A stretch of DNA of 64,000 nt. Source: Sarcocystis neurona (lineage: Eukaryota; Apicomplexa; Conoidasida; Eucoccidiorida; Sarcocystidae). Below the pieces are notes generated by a model that was not told the origin of the DNA, made no database searches, and saw only the letters and a list, made by a program, of their open reading frames with translations. Where the stretch lies: the NCBI GenBank assembly GCA_000727475.1, contig KL647304.1, forward strand, positions 1,254,231 through 1,318,230, given 5' to 3'. Position 1 is the stretch's first letter. Every line of letters begins with the position of its first letter. Shown in pieces: positions 24,888 to 34,800 of the stretch. Made by a program: the position numbers and the translations under genes.

Positions 24888-25010
24888 TTAGTAGAGCGGT
24901 CGAGGCCGGGGGGCAGCCGGCAGGCCAAAATCCTCTGCGACGTCTTTCCAGCGGACACCTCTCACTTCCTGGCGGATTTTTGTCCGCACAGCAAATGTCT
25001 CTCTATCCCA
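24888..25010 (-). CDS. Candidate last exon of an unrecognised protein
   Basis: On the - strand the frame reads RETFAVRTKIRQEVRGVRWK then DVAEDFGLPAAPRPRPLY and stops at TAA (24888-24890). It is a charged, non-repetitive C terminus very unlike the surrounding repeats. Just upstream on the - strand is a TA/CA microsatellite of the kind that fills introns elsewhere in this window. The acceptor is one of several AG dinucleotides at about 24999-25004. I do not recognise the family. Upstream exons may include the frame at 26006-26340. Confidence 0.45.
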   Translation of the reverse strand, partial: WDRETFAVRTKIRQEVRGVRWKDVAEDFGLPAAPRPRPLY

Positions 25011-25900
25011 CCAGCAAGAACATCCATATATCTGTGTGTGTGTGTGTGTGTCTGTGTCTACACATCTACCGGCATACCTATACATCCATATATATTTGCA
25101 TGCGTATATATGTGTTTCGGTATATATATGTGTATACATGTAATGTACGGTTTTGCGCGCGCGTCCGTAGATACACGTGGACGTCTACGTGTACTCAGTA
25201 CGAATGCCACTGTATAGATGTTCCCATACGTATATGTATACATCCACATATACATATATGGGGAAAGAAGTATCTCTCCGGTTGACAAGATATTTGCGTA
25301 TCCTTCAAAAGAAGAAGAAAGGGCAAGCTAACAGCGCCGCGTGGAAGACGAGCACGTGTACGCGACGCCGACCACCACGCGGCTGTTCTGGTTCGACGTG
25401 GTGTGTGTGTGTGTGTAACTCTCGTGAAGAAGTTGCTGTTTTCAACTCGTATAATAGAGGAATGTTGCAGCTGCGTTGTTGGGTCTACACAAATGAAGAA
25501 GGCGAGTCTCTTCAGCGTATGTTGTACCTAAACGCGTGTGGTGTGTGTCGGTGTCTCCGCCGCCTCTCCCTCGGTGAGGTGTCTCTGTGCTGCCCAGGAC
25601 CGGCTCCTACACTCGCCGCATCCTGCCTCATCATCTCCCGGATATACGTACATATATATATATATATGCACATACGTACAGGCGTGTTTACCCACCTAAC
25701 ATGTATATCTATATCTGGGGTAGATGATGTGTGGCCGTCTGTGTATACAAGCAAATACATATATAGATAGATAGATCTTTATCTAACTATGTCGCCTGGT
25801 AGATATTGTGTATGGCCATCTGTGTATGTAGGTGTGCTTTCCGCTACAAAGTTGCGGAACTTATGAAGATGGGCCGTCCTCGTATATGTGCCTCGGTGCA
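25011..25900. other. TA/CA microsatellite blocks and undecided sequence
   Basis: Microsatellites at 25020-25140, 25195-25260 and 25640-25775 flank GC-richer islands at 25290-25440 and 25450-25630. The islands are open in several frames, but none contains a recognisable motif. If the - strand candidate is real, the islands would be its exons and the microsatellites its introns. Confidence 0.35.
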
Positions 25901-26005
25901 GCAGATTGTCCTCAGGAGAGTCGTGTAGGGGGACGTGGGGAGTGCGGACGCAGGTGGGAGAGGACAGATAGAGAAGCGACAAAGCGCCGCTGTGCCCCTC
26001 CTCTT

Positions 26006-26340
26006 TTAGCGAGGAAGAGCCGACGGAAGAAAGCAGCAGCAGGCAAACTTCGAACTTCTTCTTCGCCGGACTCCTCCTTTCGGCACGACTTTTGGGTCGG
26101 CGCTGTCTTGCGTGGCCGCCTCTGCCTCGCGCTGCAGCTGTGTGGCCGCTGCACGTGCGCTCGCTGCTGCCCAGCTGCTGCCCCGCTGCTGCTGCTGGAC
26201 GCGTGCTTGCTGCTCCTCGGGGTGGGGACTCCTGGGTGCGTCTGCAGTTTGCTGCTGCTCGCCCACCACACAGGCGTCCCTCGCCGCGCTCTGCTGCAGC
26301 TGCCGCTCTCTGCTGTGCACGGCGTGCAAGAGACTCTCTG
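26006..26340 (-). CDS. Candidate internal exon, unrecognised Gln/Ala-rich protein
   Basis: The - strand frame reads HAVHSRERQLQQSAARDACV and then Gln/Ala-rich sequence to about 26006. It uses CAG as Gln and has mixed charged residues. A second - frame over the same DNA (VPTRVWINDEGRRVRESLAR at its start) is equally open, so the frame is undecided. It could be spliced to the candidate last exon at 24888-25010. No domain is recognised. Confidence 0.25.
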
Positions 26341-26780
26341 ACGCGCCTACCCTCGTCGTTTATCCACACACGCGTTGGCACACGCATCCACTGCCAGCTC
26401 TACACATATATATATCTATATATGTGTAGACGTACATACACTTATAATATGTCCAAATGCACATATATATATATGTTTGTTAATACGTAGGTGTGGATAT
26501 ATATACGTATGTGTGAGTGTCTTGGTGTATATAGACAACCGGTAAAGGACTTGTGGAGCAGTACCGCTAATTGTCCGCTTAAATATACATATATACATTC
26601 ATATATATACGTACACTCACATACGCCTCGGGAGGAGACTGACTATATATATGTATGCATATATATAAATAGAGGTACACTTATATGGATACAGGGAGTG
26701 GACTGACGTTTCTGAGGAGGTCGCACGTAGGCAGATATCGAGAAGTACATAGAAGAGAAAAAACTTCAGGCATGCAGTGC
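26341..26780. other. TA-rich microsatellite spacer or intron
   Basis: Dominated by tatatatata, acatatatat and gtatacgt-type sequence at 26405-26680. No coding signal. It resembles the introns of the large + strand gene downstream. Confidence 0.5.
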
Positions 26781-27489
26781 TTGGGGGTGTGTGCGTGTCT
26801 GCGTATTCGGAACCGAGAGTTTGTGGGGAGTTGACGAAGAGAAGAAACGGCCAACACCGCGCGAACATCCTCCCGCTCCTGCGCAGGAGCAGCAGCAGCA
26901 GCGGTAGGACCAGGGGACCCGCAGAGAGAGAGCGACACGAGCAACAGCGACAGCCGCAGCAGCAGCGGTAGCAGCAACAGCAGCACGCGTAGGGGCAGAG
27001 TGTGGCAGCGAGAGTCACAGCAGAAGTGTAGAGTAGCAGGGGGATTGACAGCGACAGGAAAAGCAGCAGCAGCAGCGGAGGAAGGCGACATCAGTCCAGG
27101 CGCAGCAGGGACAACAGCAGCGCGGAGGAGAGGAGGCGCAGCAGCAGTGGGCAACGGAGAAGAAGAAGAAGTGGAGCAGCAGGAGGCGCACAGACGGGGA
27201 GGGGGCTGCAGCAAGGCGCAGCGGCGTCGTAACGAAGAAGCAGCAGAGGAAGAGGAAGCAGCGGGACAACAGGAGGAGTTGTGCAGGGGGAGGAGGACCA
27301 GACAAAAGCAGCAACAGTAGCACTCGCCCGCGCGCGCGTGACAGCTCTTGACAGAGAGAGAGAGAGCGGCCAGCTGACCTCGGCAGTCCGCGTTGTTGTC
27401 CGGAGAAGCAGCACGCGTTGTACAGGAGCCGCAGAAGCAGCAGCGGCACCTGACACTGCAGCCGAAAGACCCAGCGCCTACAGAATCAG
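26781..27489. other. CAG-rich stretch, coding status undecided
   Basis: Open in several frames on both strands. The + frames are rich in Gln, Glu, Ala and Arg. The - frames are rich in Leu, Cys and Ala. No motif distinguishes them. It could be 5' exon material of the large + gene or of a - strand gene. Confidence 0.3.
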
Positions 27490-27800
27490 CAGCTGCAGCA
27501 GCCGTAGCAGCAGCAGCAGGCGCAGCAGCAGCCGTAGCAGCAGCAGCAGGCGCAGCAGCAGCCGTAGCAGCAGCAGCAGGCGCAGCAGCAGCCGTAGCAG
27601 CAGCAGCAGGCGCAGCAGCAGCAGGCGCAGCAGCAGCAGGCGCAGCAGCAGCAGGCGCAGCAGCAGCAGGCGCAGCAGCAGCAGCGGGCGCAGCAGCAGC
27701 GGGCACAGCAGCAGCAGGCGCAGCAGCAGCAGGCGCAGCAGCAGCAGCGGGCGCAGCAGCAGCAGGCACAGCAGCAGCAGCGGGCGCAGCAGGAGGAGGA
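27490..27800. repeat. Compound CAG minisatellite (30-bp units followed by shorter units)
   Basis: The motif ccgtag recurs at exactly 30-bp spacing (about 27502, 27532, 27562, 27592) within cagcagcag. It then gives way to units of about 15 bp, cagcagcagcaggcg, and to variants with cgggcg or gcacag up to 27800. All frames stay open across it. One + frame encodes a VAAAAGAAAA decapeptide repeat. Confidence 0.85.
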
Positions 27801-27809
27801 AAGGAGTAA

Positions 27810-27935
27810 GAGAGGGCAGCTTCCGAGCTGCTGCCTCCATCACCAGCCCACGCCGACCCCGTCGCGCAGCCGAGGCAGCAACACCGCGGCGCTGGCAGCC
27901 CTCTCTCGCCATGCCTTTCGTTGGCGGGCCGGCAG
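27810..27935 (+). CDS. Possible upstream exon of the giant RMND5-like gene
   Basis: The frame ending at the strong donor cag|gtgagt (intron from 27936) reads AHADPVAQPRQQHRGAG and LSLAGRQ before the junction. It ends in phase 0, which matches the phase-0 start of the exon at 29216. The frame has an in-frame stop at 27807-27809, so the exon would have to begin after it, and no strong acceptor is visible. The donor also lies inside the first unit of a tandem repeat. Weak evidence overall. Confidence 0.25.
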
Positions 27936-28255
27936 GTGAGTCGCATATGTCTCTGTGTGCCTTCTATGTACGCCTGCCACCGTACACATACATAGATATA
28001 TGTGAGCTTGTTCACGCTCTTTGGTGGGCGTGGACGTCAGTCGCATATGTGTATGTACGCATGCCACCCCACGCGTATACATATATATATATATATGAAT
28101 GTATACATATATATACATACATGAGCGTGTTAGCTTCTTTTGCGGACCTGCAGGGCAGTCGCGTATGCATGTGTATGTGTCTCCTGTGTATGTAGGCTTG
28201 CCACTCTATCCTTCTGTGTATACGTGTGGATGTGTTTGTGTGAGTCTGTCCATTT
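27916..28255. repeat. Three diverged tandem copies of a 104-119-bp unit
   Basis: Copies start at about 27916, 28020 and 28137. Each opens with a version of tttcgttggcgggcc, then cagtcgcatatgt, then a tatgtacgcctgccac-type block. Each closes with gtgagcttgttcacgctc or a relative. Internal TA tracts account for length differences. Confidence 0.7.
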
Positions 28256-28499
28256 TTTCGTCAATAAGAAGGAGCATTTCTCCGCTGCTGTCCGTCTCAG
28301 AAGAAGCTCGTTCGCGCATGCATAGAGGAACGTACATATCTGGTCCTCTGCCTGAGCAGGCCGGTGTGTCATACTGCCACGCGCGCCTCCGCAAGGCCCC
28401 AAGCCGCCGCCGGCAGCGCGCCTCTTCCGTGTGCCCGTATGTGTGGCCTGCATACGTACACATGTATATATCCATGCAAATCTATATGCAGAAATCTAT

Positions 28500-28882
28500 C
28501 TACATATATATATATATGTATCCGCTGCGAATGAGCATATACATATTCCTGTGTACCTGGTGTGTGTATATATGTATGGGCGTATTGAACCGTGTACATA
28601 TATATATATATATATATATATGCATATATACTAGTTGGTGTGTATATGCTATCTCTTTCCATATGTATACACGCCAAATATACGTAGGCGTGTACATGTC
28701 TACATCCGCATACACGCAGTACATATGTAGGCGTATACACGCGTACATACATATACACACCATACGTATATATATATATATATACGTGTACACGTCTACA
28801 TACATGCCATACGTAGATACACACACATATATAATGTATATATTCGTGTACACGTCTACATTCATATACATGCCACACGTAG

Positions 28883-28926
<44 letters not shown>

Positions 28927-29000
28927 GTATATTCGTGTACACGTCTACGTACGTATGCACGCCACATATATGAATAGAGGTGTAGACGTATACGCGTGTG
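28500..29000. repeat. TA microsatellites with interspersed cgtgtacacgtctaca repeats
   Basis: Long TA runs at about 28595-28622 and 28886-28926. The core cgtgtacacgtctaca recurs at 28785, 28845 and 28934, with diverged versions at 28688 and 28733. Tyr/Ile-rich open frames on both strands are products of the repeat. Confidence 0.8.
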
Positions 29001-29215
29001 CATAAATACACACACCACGTATGTATGTATGTGTATAACGACCAAATACGCATGGGTATATGTAGGGGTGGGTGGGATGCGTGCAGCCATATATATACGT
29101 GGGGATATCTCTGTACGTTGGTGCTGCTAACGCGCGGGATCTTGCAGAGACGTACTCACATACGTACACATGCATGCACACACACACACACGAAGAATCG
29201 GCTTTTTCTTCTCAG

Positions 29216-31804
29216 AGAAGTGGAAAGGGAGGAAGTGCGTGTGTGGGTGTTGCTGCAGCAGCTATCGGAAGGACTTGGGATCAAGGCACTGCAGCAGCTG
29301 CAGAGACTTCTCCCTCTCAGTCTTCTTCCGAGGCTCCTGCTCGTCGCTCTGTTTCTGCTGCTCTTCCTGCTGCGGCTGCTGCTTCACCGCAACCGGCTGA
29401 CGCGTCTTCTCCTGCTGCTGTCTCGCTTGCCTCGGCTTCTTCCGCTGCTGCTCCTGCTCCTGCTGCTGCTGCTGCTCCTTCTTCTCTCTCCTCCGTGCTC
29501 TCTTCTTCGGCGGGAAGTGCTGCTGTTGCTACTGCTCCTCCTCGTCCTCCTCTTCCTTCCGCAGCTTTCTCTGCATTCCCACTTTCCTCTGGCGACGCTC
29601 CGGCTGCTGCTGCCGCAGACGATTCGTTTGCAGCGGCTGCAGCCGCCTGCCAGGCTGCCGCAGAGTCTTCCGCTTCCGCGTCTTCTCCCGCTGCTGCCGC
29701 TGCTGCTGCTCGTGCTCCTGCTGCTGCTGGACCGCGTGCATCTGCAGCAGCACAGCAGTCTGCTGCTGGGGCCGCCTTCGACGCCGCGTCTGCAGCTCTA
29801 CTTCCCACTTCGTCTCTTTCTTCTCCCGCGCCTGCAGCGTCTGCGGCTGCTCCTGACGCTGCAGCAGTAGCCGCACGTGCTTCTGCTGCTGCTCCTGTTG
29901 CTGCTGCTCCTGCTGTGCTCGAGTCGACGAGTTCTTGTCCTTCCGCGGGTGTCGCGGCTGGCAATATATGGGCAACCCGACACCCCGTGCAGCAGCAAGA
30001 GCAACACAGGCAGCAGGAGCAGCAGCAGCAGCAGGAGACGAGAAGTCTGTCGTTTGCCTTCTCCCCTTCTCACGAAGAAGGGGCCAGGGGATACGTCCCT
30101 GCACTTGAAGAAGTAGCCGCAGCAGTAGCAGGACAACCGGCAGCAACAAGTGGTACAGTAGCAGGTGCAGCAGCAGCCCAGGATCCGGTAGCAGCGCGAG
30201 ACGGGTCAGCTGCAACTGAAGCGGCAAGCGAAGCAGCCACCGCAGCGACAGAAGTAGCTCGAGGGGGCAGCGGGGAACCTACGTGGAGGAGCAGCACGTT
30301 GTTGTCAAGCGTTAGCAGCAGCAGCAGCAGTGGGCAGACAAGCGACAGCAGCAGCAGAGCTGGCGCAGGCCATTGCAGCAGAGGTGGACTGGCAGGAAGC
30401 ACCAGTAGCACTAGCGGGTATCTGAGCAACCAAGCACAGCAGGGGAGCAGCAGCGGCGGCGTCGAGGCTAATTGCAGTGGGGGAGACGGAAGCAGGAGAG
30501 GTCCAGACGTCCACTTTTGCAGAGAAAGTGAGGCTCTCACGTGCCACAGGAGGGGCGACAGCAGCAACAGTAGCAGCAGCAGTAACAGCAACGCCCGGAG
30601 CAGCAGCAGCAACACCGTCAGTAGTAGCCAGAGGAGCAGCGGCAGCGGCGGGAGCAGTAGTAGCAGCAGCTGCTGCAGTGGTGGGACGGGGAGGTGCACT
30701 GAACCGTATATGTGCTGCTGCGGCTGCCGGTGCCGCTGCGGGGGTCGCACGGGGAGAAGGAAGCGTCATTTCTGCGAGATTTCTTCGCTGCTGTTTGACC
30801 CGAGCAGAGGGAACTACTTTCTGTCGTCCTTGAACGCAGGCTGTCCTCCGACCGCTGGTGCTGGTGGCAGTGCTGTTGCCCGTTCTGTGTCTGCTGCTGC
30901 TGTCGCTTTCCCTCCTCCTACTCCTCCAGCTGCTGCTGCTGCTGCTCCAGCTGCTGCTGCTGGCTCTGTAGCCACAGGTGCGTCGATGTCGTTCCGCGCA
31001 CAGTCCCTTTCTTCTTCCTCGTCGGTCCCTCTCTCTGCTGCTGGTTTTGCTGCAGCGCCGCCAGCACCAACCGCCGCTCCTTCCGGAGCTTCCTTACCTG
31101 CTGCAGCTGCCTTGCTCCCCCCACCAGCTGCTGCAGCCTCCCCACAGCAGCAGCAGCAGCACTACCCCGAACAAGACCGGCGGCAGCAGCCACAACAGCA
31201 GCAGCAGCATGAAGCACTCGTGCAACCGCAGCAGCAACAACAGGAAGACGAACAGCAGCAGCAGCAGTATCAACAGCAGCAGCAATACCCACCGCTGCAG
31301 CTTTCCCTGGGAGTGGGAGCAGCAGCAAGTGGCAGCGGGCGTCTCTCTGCGACTGGCGATGGTGCTGCGCTGTTGAACGATGCCCGCCTTCAGGAGAGTA
31401 CCGCAGCAGCAGGTGTTGCAGTAGCAGCAGCAGCTGGTGGTGGAGAAGGAGGAAGAAGCGGAAGGCGAGGGGCAGCGAACTGCTGGGACAGGACGGGACG
31501 CGAGAGCAGCAGCGGGTCTGCAAGAGAGCAGCGGCAGCATGAAGCAGCAGCACGGGGGAAGATGGAAGAACAGAATAGCGAAGGAGAGGAAGAGGAAGAA
31601 GAAGAAGAAGAAGGCGACGCAGCAGCAGACGCGTTCAGCGAGAAACAGCCGCGGTGGGTCGCGCAGGTCTCTGCTGCTGCAGCCACCTCCCGGCAGCAGC
31701 CGCTTGCTGCGCTTTACGAAGAAGTCGTCCAGGCTACCAAGAGACATCGGAAAAGCTGCTACGAAATCACGAGAAATTTAAATCTTCTCCTCGACGTCAT
31801 CGCG
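29216..31804 (+). CDS. RMND5: RMND5-like exon A: low-complexity N terminus and first helix
   Basis: The acceptor ctttttcttctcag precedes 29216, and the frame stays open to the donor gcg|gtgcgt at 31805 (phase 0). Most of the 863 codons are Ala runs encoded first by GCT (CTG strand sense, 29.3-29.96 kb) and then by GCA (CAG sense, 30.0-30.7 kb). Gln runs follow at 31.14-31.29 kb, then an acidic run at 31.57-31.62 kb. A Cys-rich island lies near 30660-30840 (CCCGCRCRCGGRTGRRKRHF). The last 34 residues, with LYEEVVQATKRHRKSCYEIT and NLNLLLDVIA, align with the N-terminal helix of RMND5. The ATG at 31562 (MEEQNSEGEEEE) is a reasonable alternative initiator, in which case everything upstream would be 5' UTR or another gene. 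Confidence 0.6.
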
Positions 31805-34800
31805 GTGCGTTCCTTTCGTTTCCTTCCCTGTGTCGCTTTCCCGAACTGGTGGTGCTGCTGCGACGCGACGCTTCTTCCTGTTCCTCATACGCGCACAAGA
31901 CGTCCTGCTGCTGCTGCTGCTGCTCTCCTGCAGCGCGGCGATCTGGCCTCTCTCATTCCTTTGCTGCCTTTCGCCTAGAGGCGTTGTCCTGCTGCCGCAG
32001 AAGTCCGAGAATGCTGCTGCTGCTGTGCTACGGAGAGGAAGCTGCTCTGTCACTCATTTGCTGCCCCTTGCTGCTGCGAATGACGCCGGCGGGGGCTTCG
32101 TGCTGCTGCTGCTGCGCGCGTGCTGCTGCGCTGCTGCTCTCAGCGTCTGCTTCTTTCTTGACCCTGCTGCTATTCTTGCGCCAGTGCTGCGGCTCCTGCT
32201 CTCACTCGCAGACGCAGGGCCTCTATGCATGCGTGTATGTATGTATGTATGTATGTATATATATATGTGTATATATACGTAGGCGCGGATGCCTATGATA
32301 TATATTTAGGTGCGTGTGATATGTATATATATATATATGCAAATAGGTGCCTTAGATCTGTATATATGTATATGTATATGCATGTAGGTGGCTATAATAT
32401 ATAAATGCATGTATGTACGTGCCTATAGTATATACACATACATATATGCGCATGCAATACATATAGATATATATATATATATATTTGCAGGAAAGAGAAA
32501 GCTGCGTCGACCTGTGTGTATACGTGCGTATGCGCGTTGACAGGGATATCTGCAGGCAGCCTTCGTTTTGCCTACTGCATGCATACATCTACGAAAATAG
32601 ATACGTATATATATATAGGGAGAATATATATATATATATTACTATGTGTATATATGTAAAGAATGTACACATATGTAGAGGTGTAAGGATCAATATCCAT
32701 CTATCACACATACGTATATATTACATGTATTTGTACCCGTATATACGATATATATATTCATGTGCGTATGACGTTGACGTATATCCATATGCTACCCATT
32801 CATATATATATATATGTGTATATATATACAGCTTATATTTCTCTCTACACGTATATATACCTGCGTGTGGATAAGGTTGACGTATATCCATATGCTACAC
32901 ATACATGTATAAGGCTCATGTTTATCTATATATATATATACATATATATATGTGTGTAAAACGTTGATGTATGGTCGCTGTCCACTGCTGTTGGCGTACG
33001 TCCCGCAGGAGACGAAGGACGAAATTCGAGCAGCTGCAGCAGCGGAGGCGAAGGAGCAACCCACGCAACAGCAGCAGCAGCAAGGGCAGCAACTTCTGTG
33101 CGGCGTAGCTGCGGCTGTTGCCGGAGGAGAGTCCCTGCCTGCAGTGCGGACACCTGCTGCTGCTGCTTCTTCTCCTCTTCGTGCTGCTACGGAATCTGCT
33201 GCGCGTGCTGCAGCCCCTTCCTCCCGCTGTTCTTCTGCTGCTGGGTCCGGAGACGGCGCGCATGCGGAGAGCAACAGTGCCAAGGAAAATGACAGCGGCA
33301 GCAACAGCAACACCGCAGGGGGGGGCGGGACGGGGGGTGCTGCTGCTGCTGCTCCCGCTACAGCTGCAGCGTCAGCCAGCAGCCATACGGCAGAGCCAAT
33401 TGCAGCAGCAGAGCCAATTGCAGCAGCAGAGCCAATTGCAGCAGCAGAGCGAACTGCAGCAGCAAGGCTCTTCTCGTCAAACGACAGCGTCGTCGCCGTC
33501 AGCACGGGCCACGCGTCCGCCGGCGTGGCCTGCAGGAGCAGCAGCGGCGAACCTGGCGCAGAGGGATCGCACGCTTCTGTTCTTCCGACGAGCAGCAGCA
33601 CAAGCATCGGCAGCAGCAGCGGAAGTGCAAGCAATAGCGGTAGTAGCAGCAGCGTGGGGAGCACCAGCAGCAGCGCAGAGAGTTTCTGTTCCTCTCTCGC
33701 AAGCAGCAGCAGAGCCGACGCAGAAGACTCTATGTCTACGCAGGTGAATACGGTTGGCAGGGACGCTGCTGTTGCTGCAGTGCCGCATGTTTCCGTTCCG
33801 CTGGCATTTGCTGCTCGTGCGGCAACCGGTGCAACGGCTTCCTCTGCTGTCGCTGCTACTCCTTCCTCTGCAGCGACCGCTGGGGTTGCTGCAGGGGTCT
33901 CTGTTACTCCCCCTGCTGCACCTGAACCTGGTCCTGCACACGGTCCAGCAACTGCAGCAAGATCAGCAGCAGCAACAGCAGCAACGACAGCCACAGGAGC
34001 AGCAGCGCCAGCGACAGCAGCAGCAGCAACAGGAGTAGGAACAGGAGCAGGAGCTATAGCAGCTACCGCATGTGCGGCAGCAACAACTGCAGGAGCAACA
34101 ACAGCAGCAGCAGCAACTGCGCCGGGGGGGCTGGTGATGACTGCATGCGGAAATGCTGCAGAAGGAGTGCTCACCAACTTTCCCTCGGAACTTCTCCCTT
34201 TACGGGAACAGGCGCAGCAGCACTCACAGCAAGAGCAGCAACAAGAGCAACAGCAACAAGAGCAACAGCAACAGGAACAACAGCAACAAGAGCAACAGCA
34301 ACAACAGCAGCAGAGCGTCCAGCCGCAGCACTGGCAAAACCGGCAGCACGAGACAGCGACGACGGAGGGAAGCGGTAAACTCAGACACTGGCGTCTTATT
34401 CACCCGGCACCAGTTTTCTCCGAATATATATATATATATATATATTTATACGTACATATATATATATATATTTACATGTCTCTGTGCATCTTTGTATGAC
34501 CCCATTATATGTACAGAGAGTGAGGCGCATATAGATATATATACATATATATATACATATCTCTACATACATAGACATGTACGTATGTATATATATACAT
34601 ATATATATATATATATGTGTATGTATATATTTCTGACTAATTTGGGGAAGCATCTGCGCTGATTCCAGAGATGCGCTCCACGGCGTATGCATATATATGT
34701 ACGTACCTGTGTAGCCATCTGTGTATTCGCAATTAAATACATATATATATATATATATATATGTGTACGTCTATGTATAGAGAATCTATACATGTGTATA

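Noticed and set aside
27490..27800. Array resembling a CRISPR-like regular repeat
   Set aside because: Units are contiguous CAG minisatellite without unique spacers, in a eukaryotic genome.
26681..28015. 444-codon - strand frame across the CAG minisatellite
   Set aside because: Its APAAAA repeats and Leu/Cys runs are direct translation of the minisatellite. No non-repetitive domain.
29072..29215. ATG at 29072 as the start of the giant gene
   Set aside because: The 48 codons after it translate microsatellite DNA, and a good pyrimidine-AG acceptor at 29215 fits an exon boundary better.
32792..34177. 461-codon - strand frame
   Set aside because: Ala/Val-rich antisense of exon B that continues into TA microsatellite as Tyr/Ile runs. 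No conserved motif.
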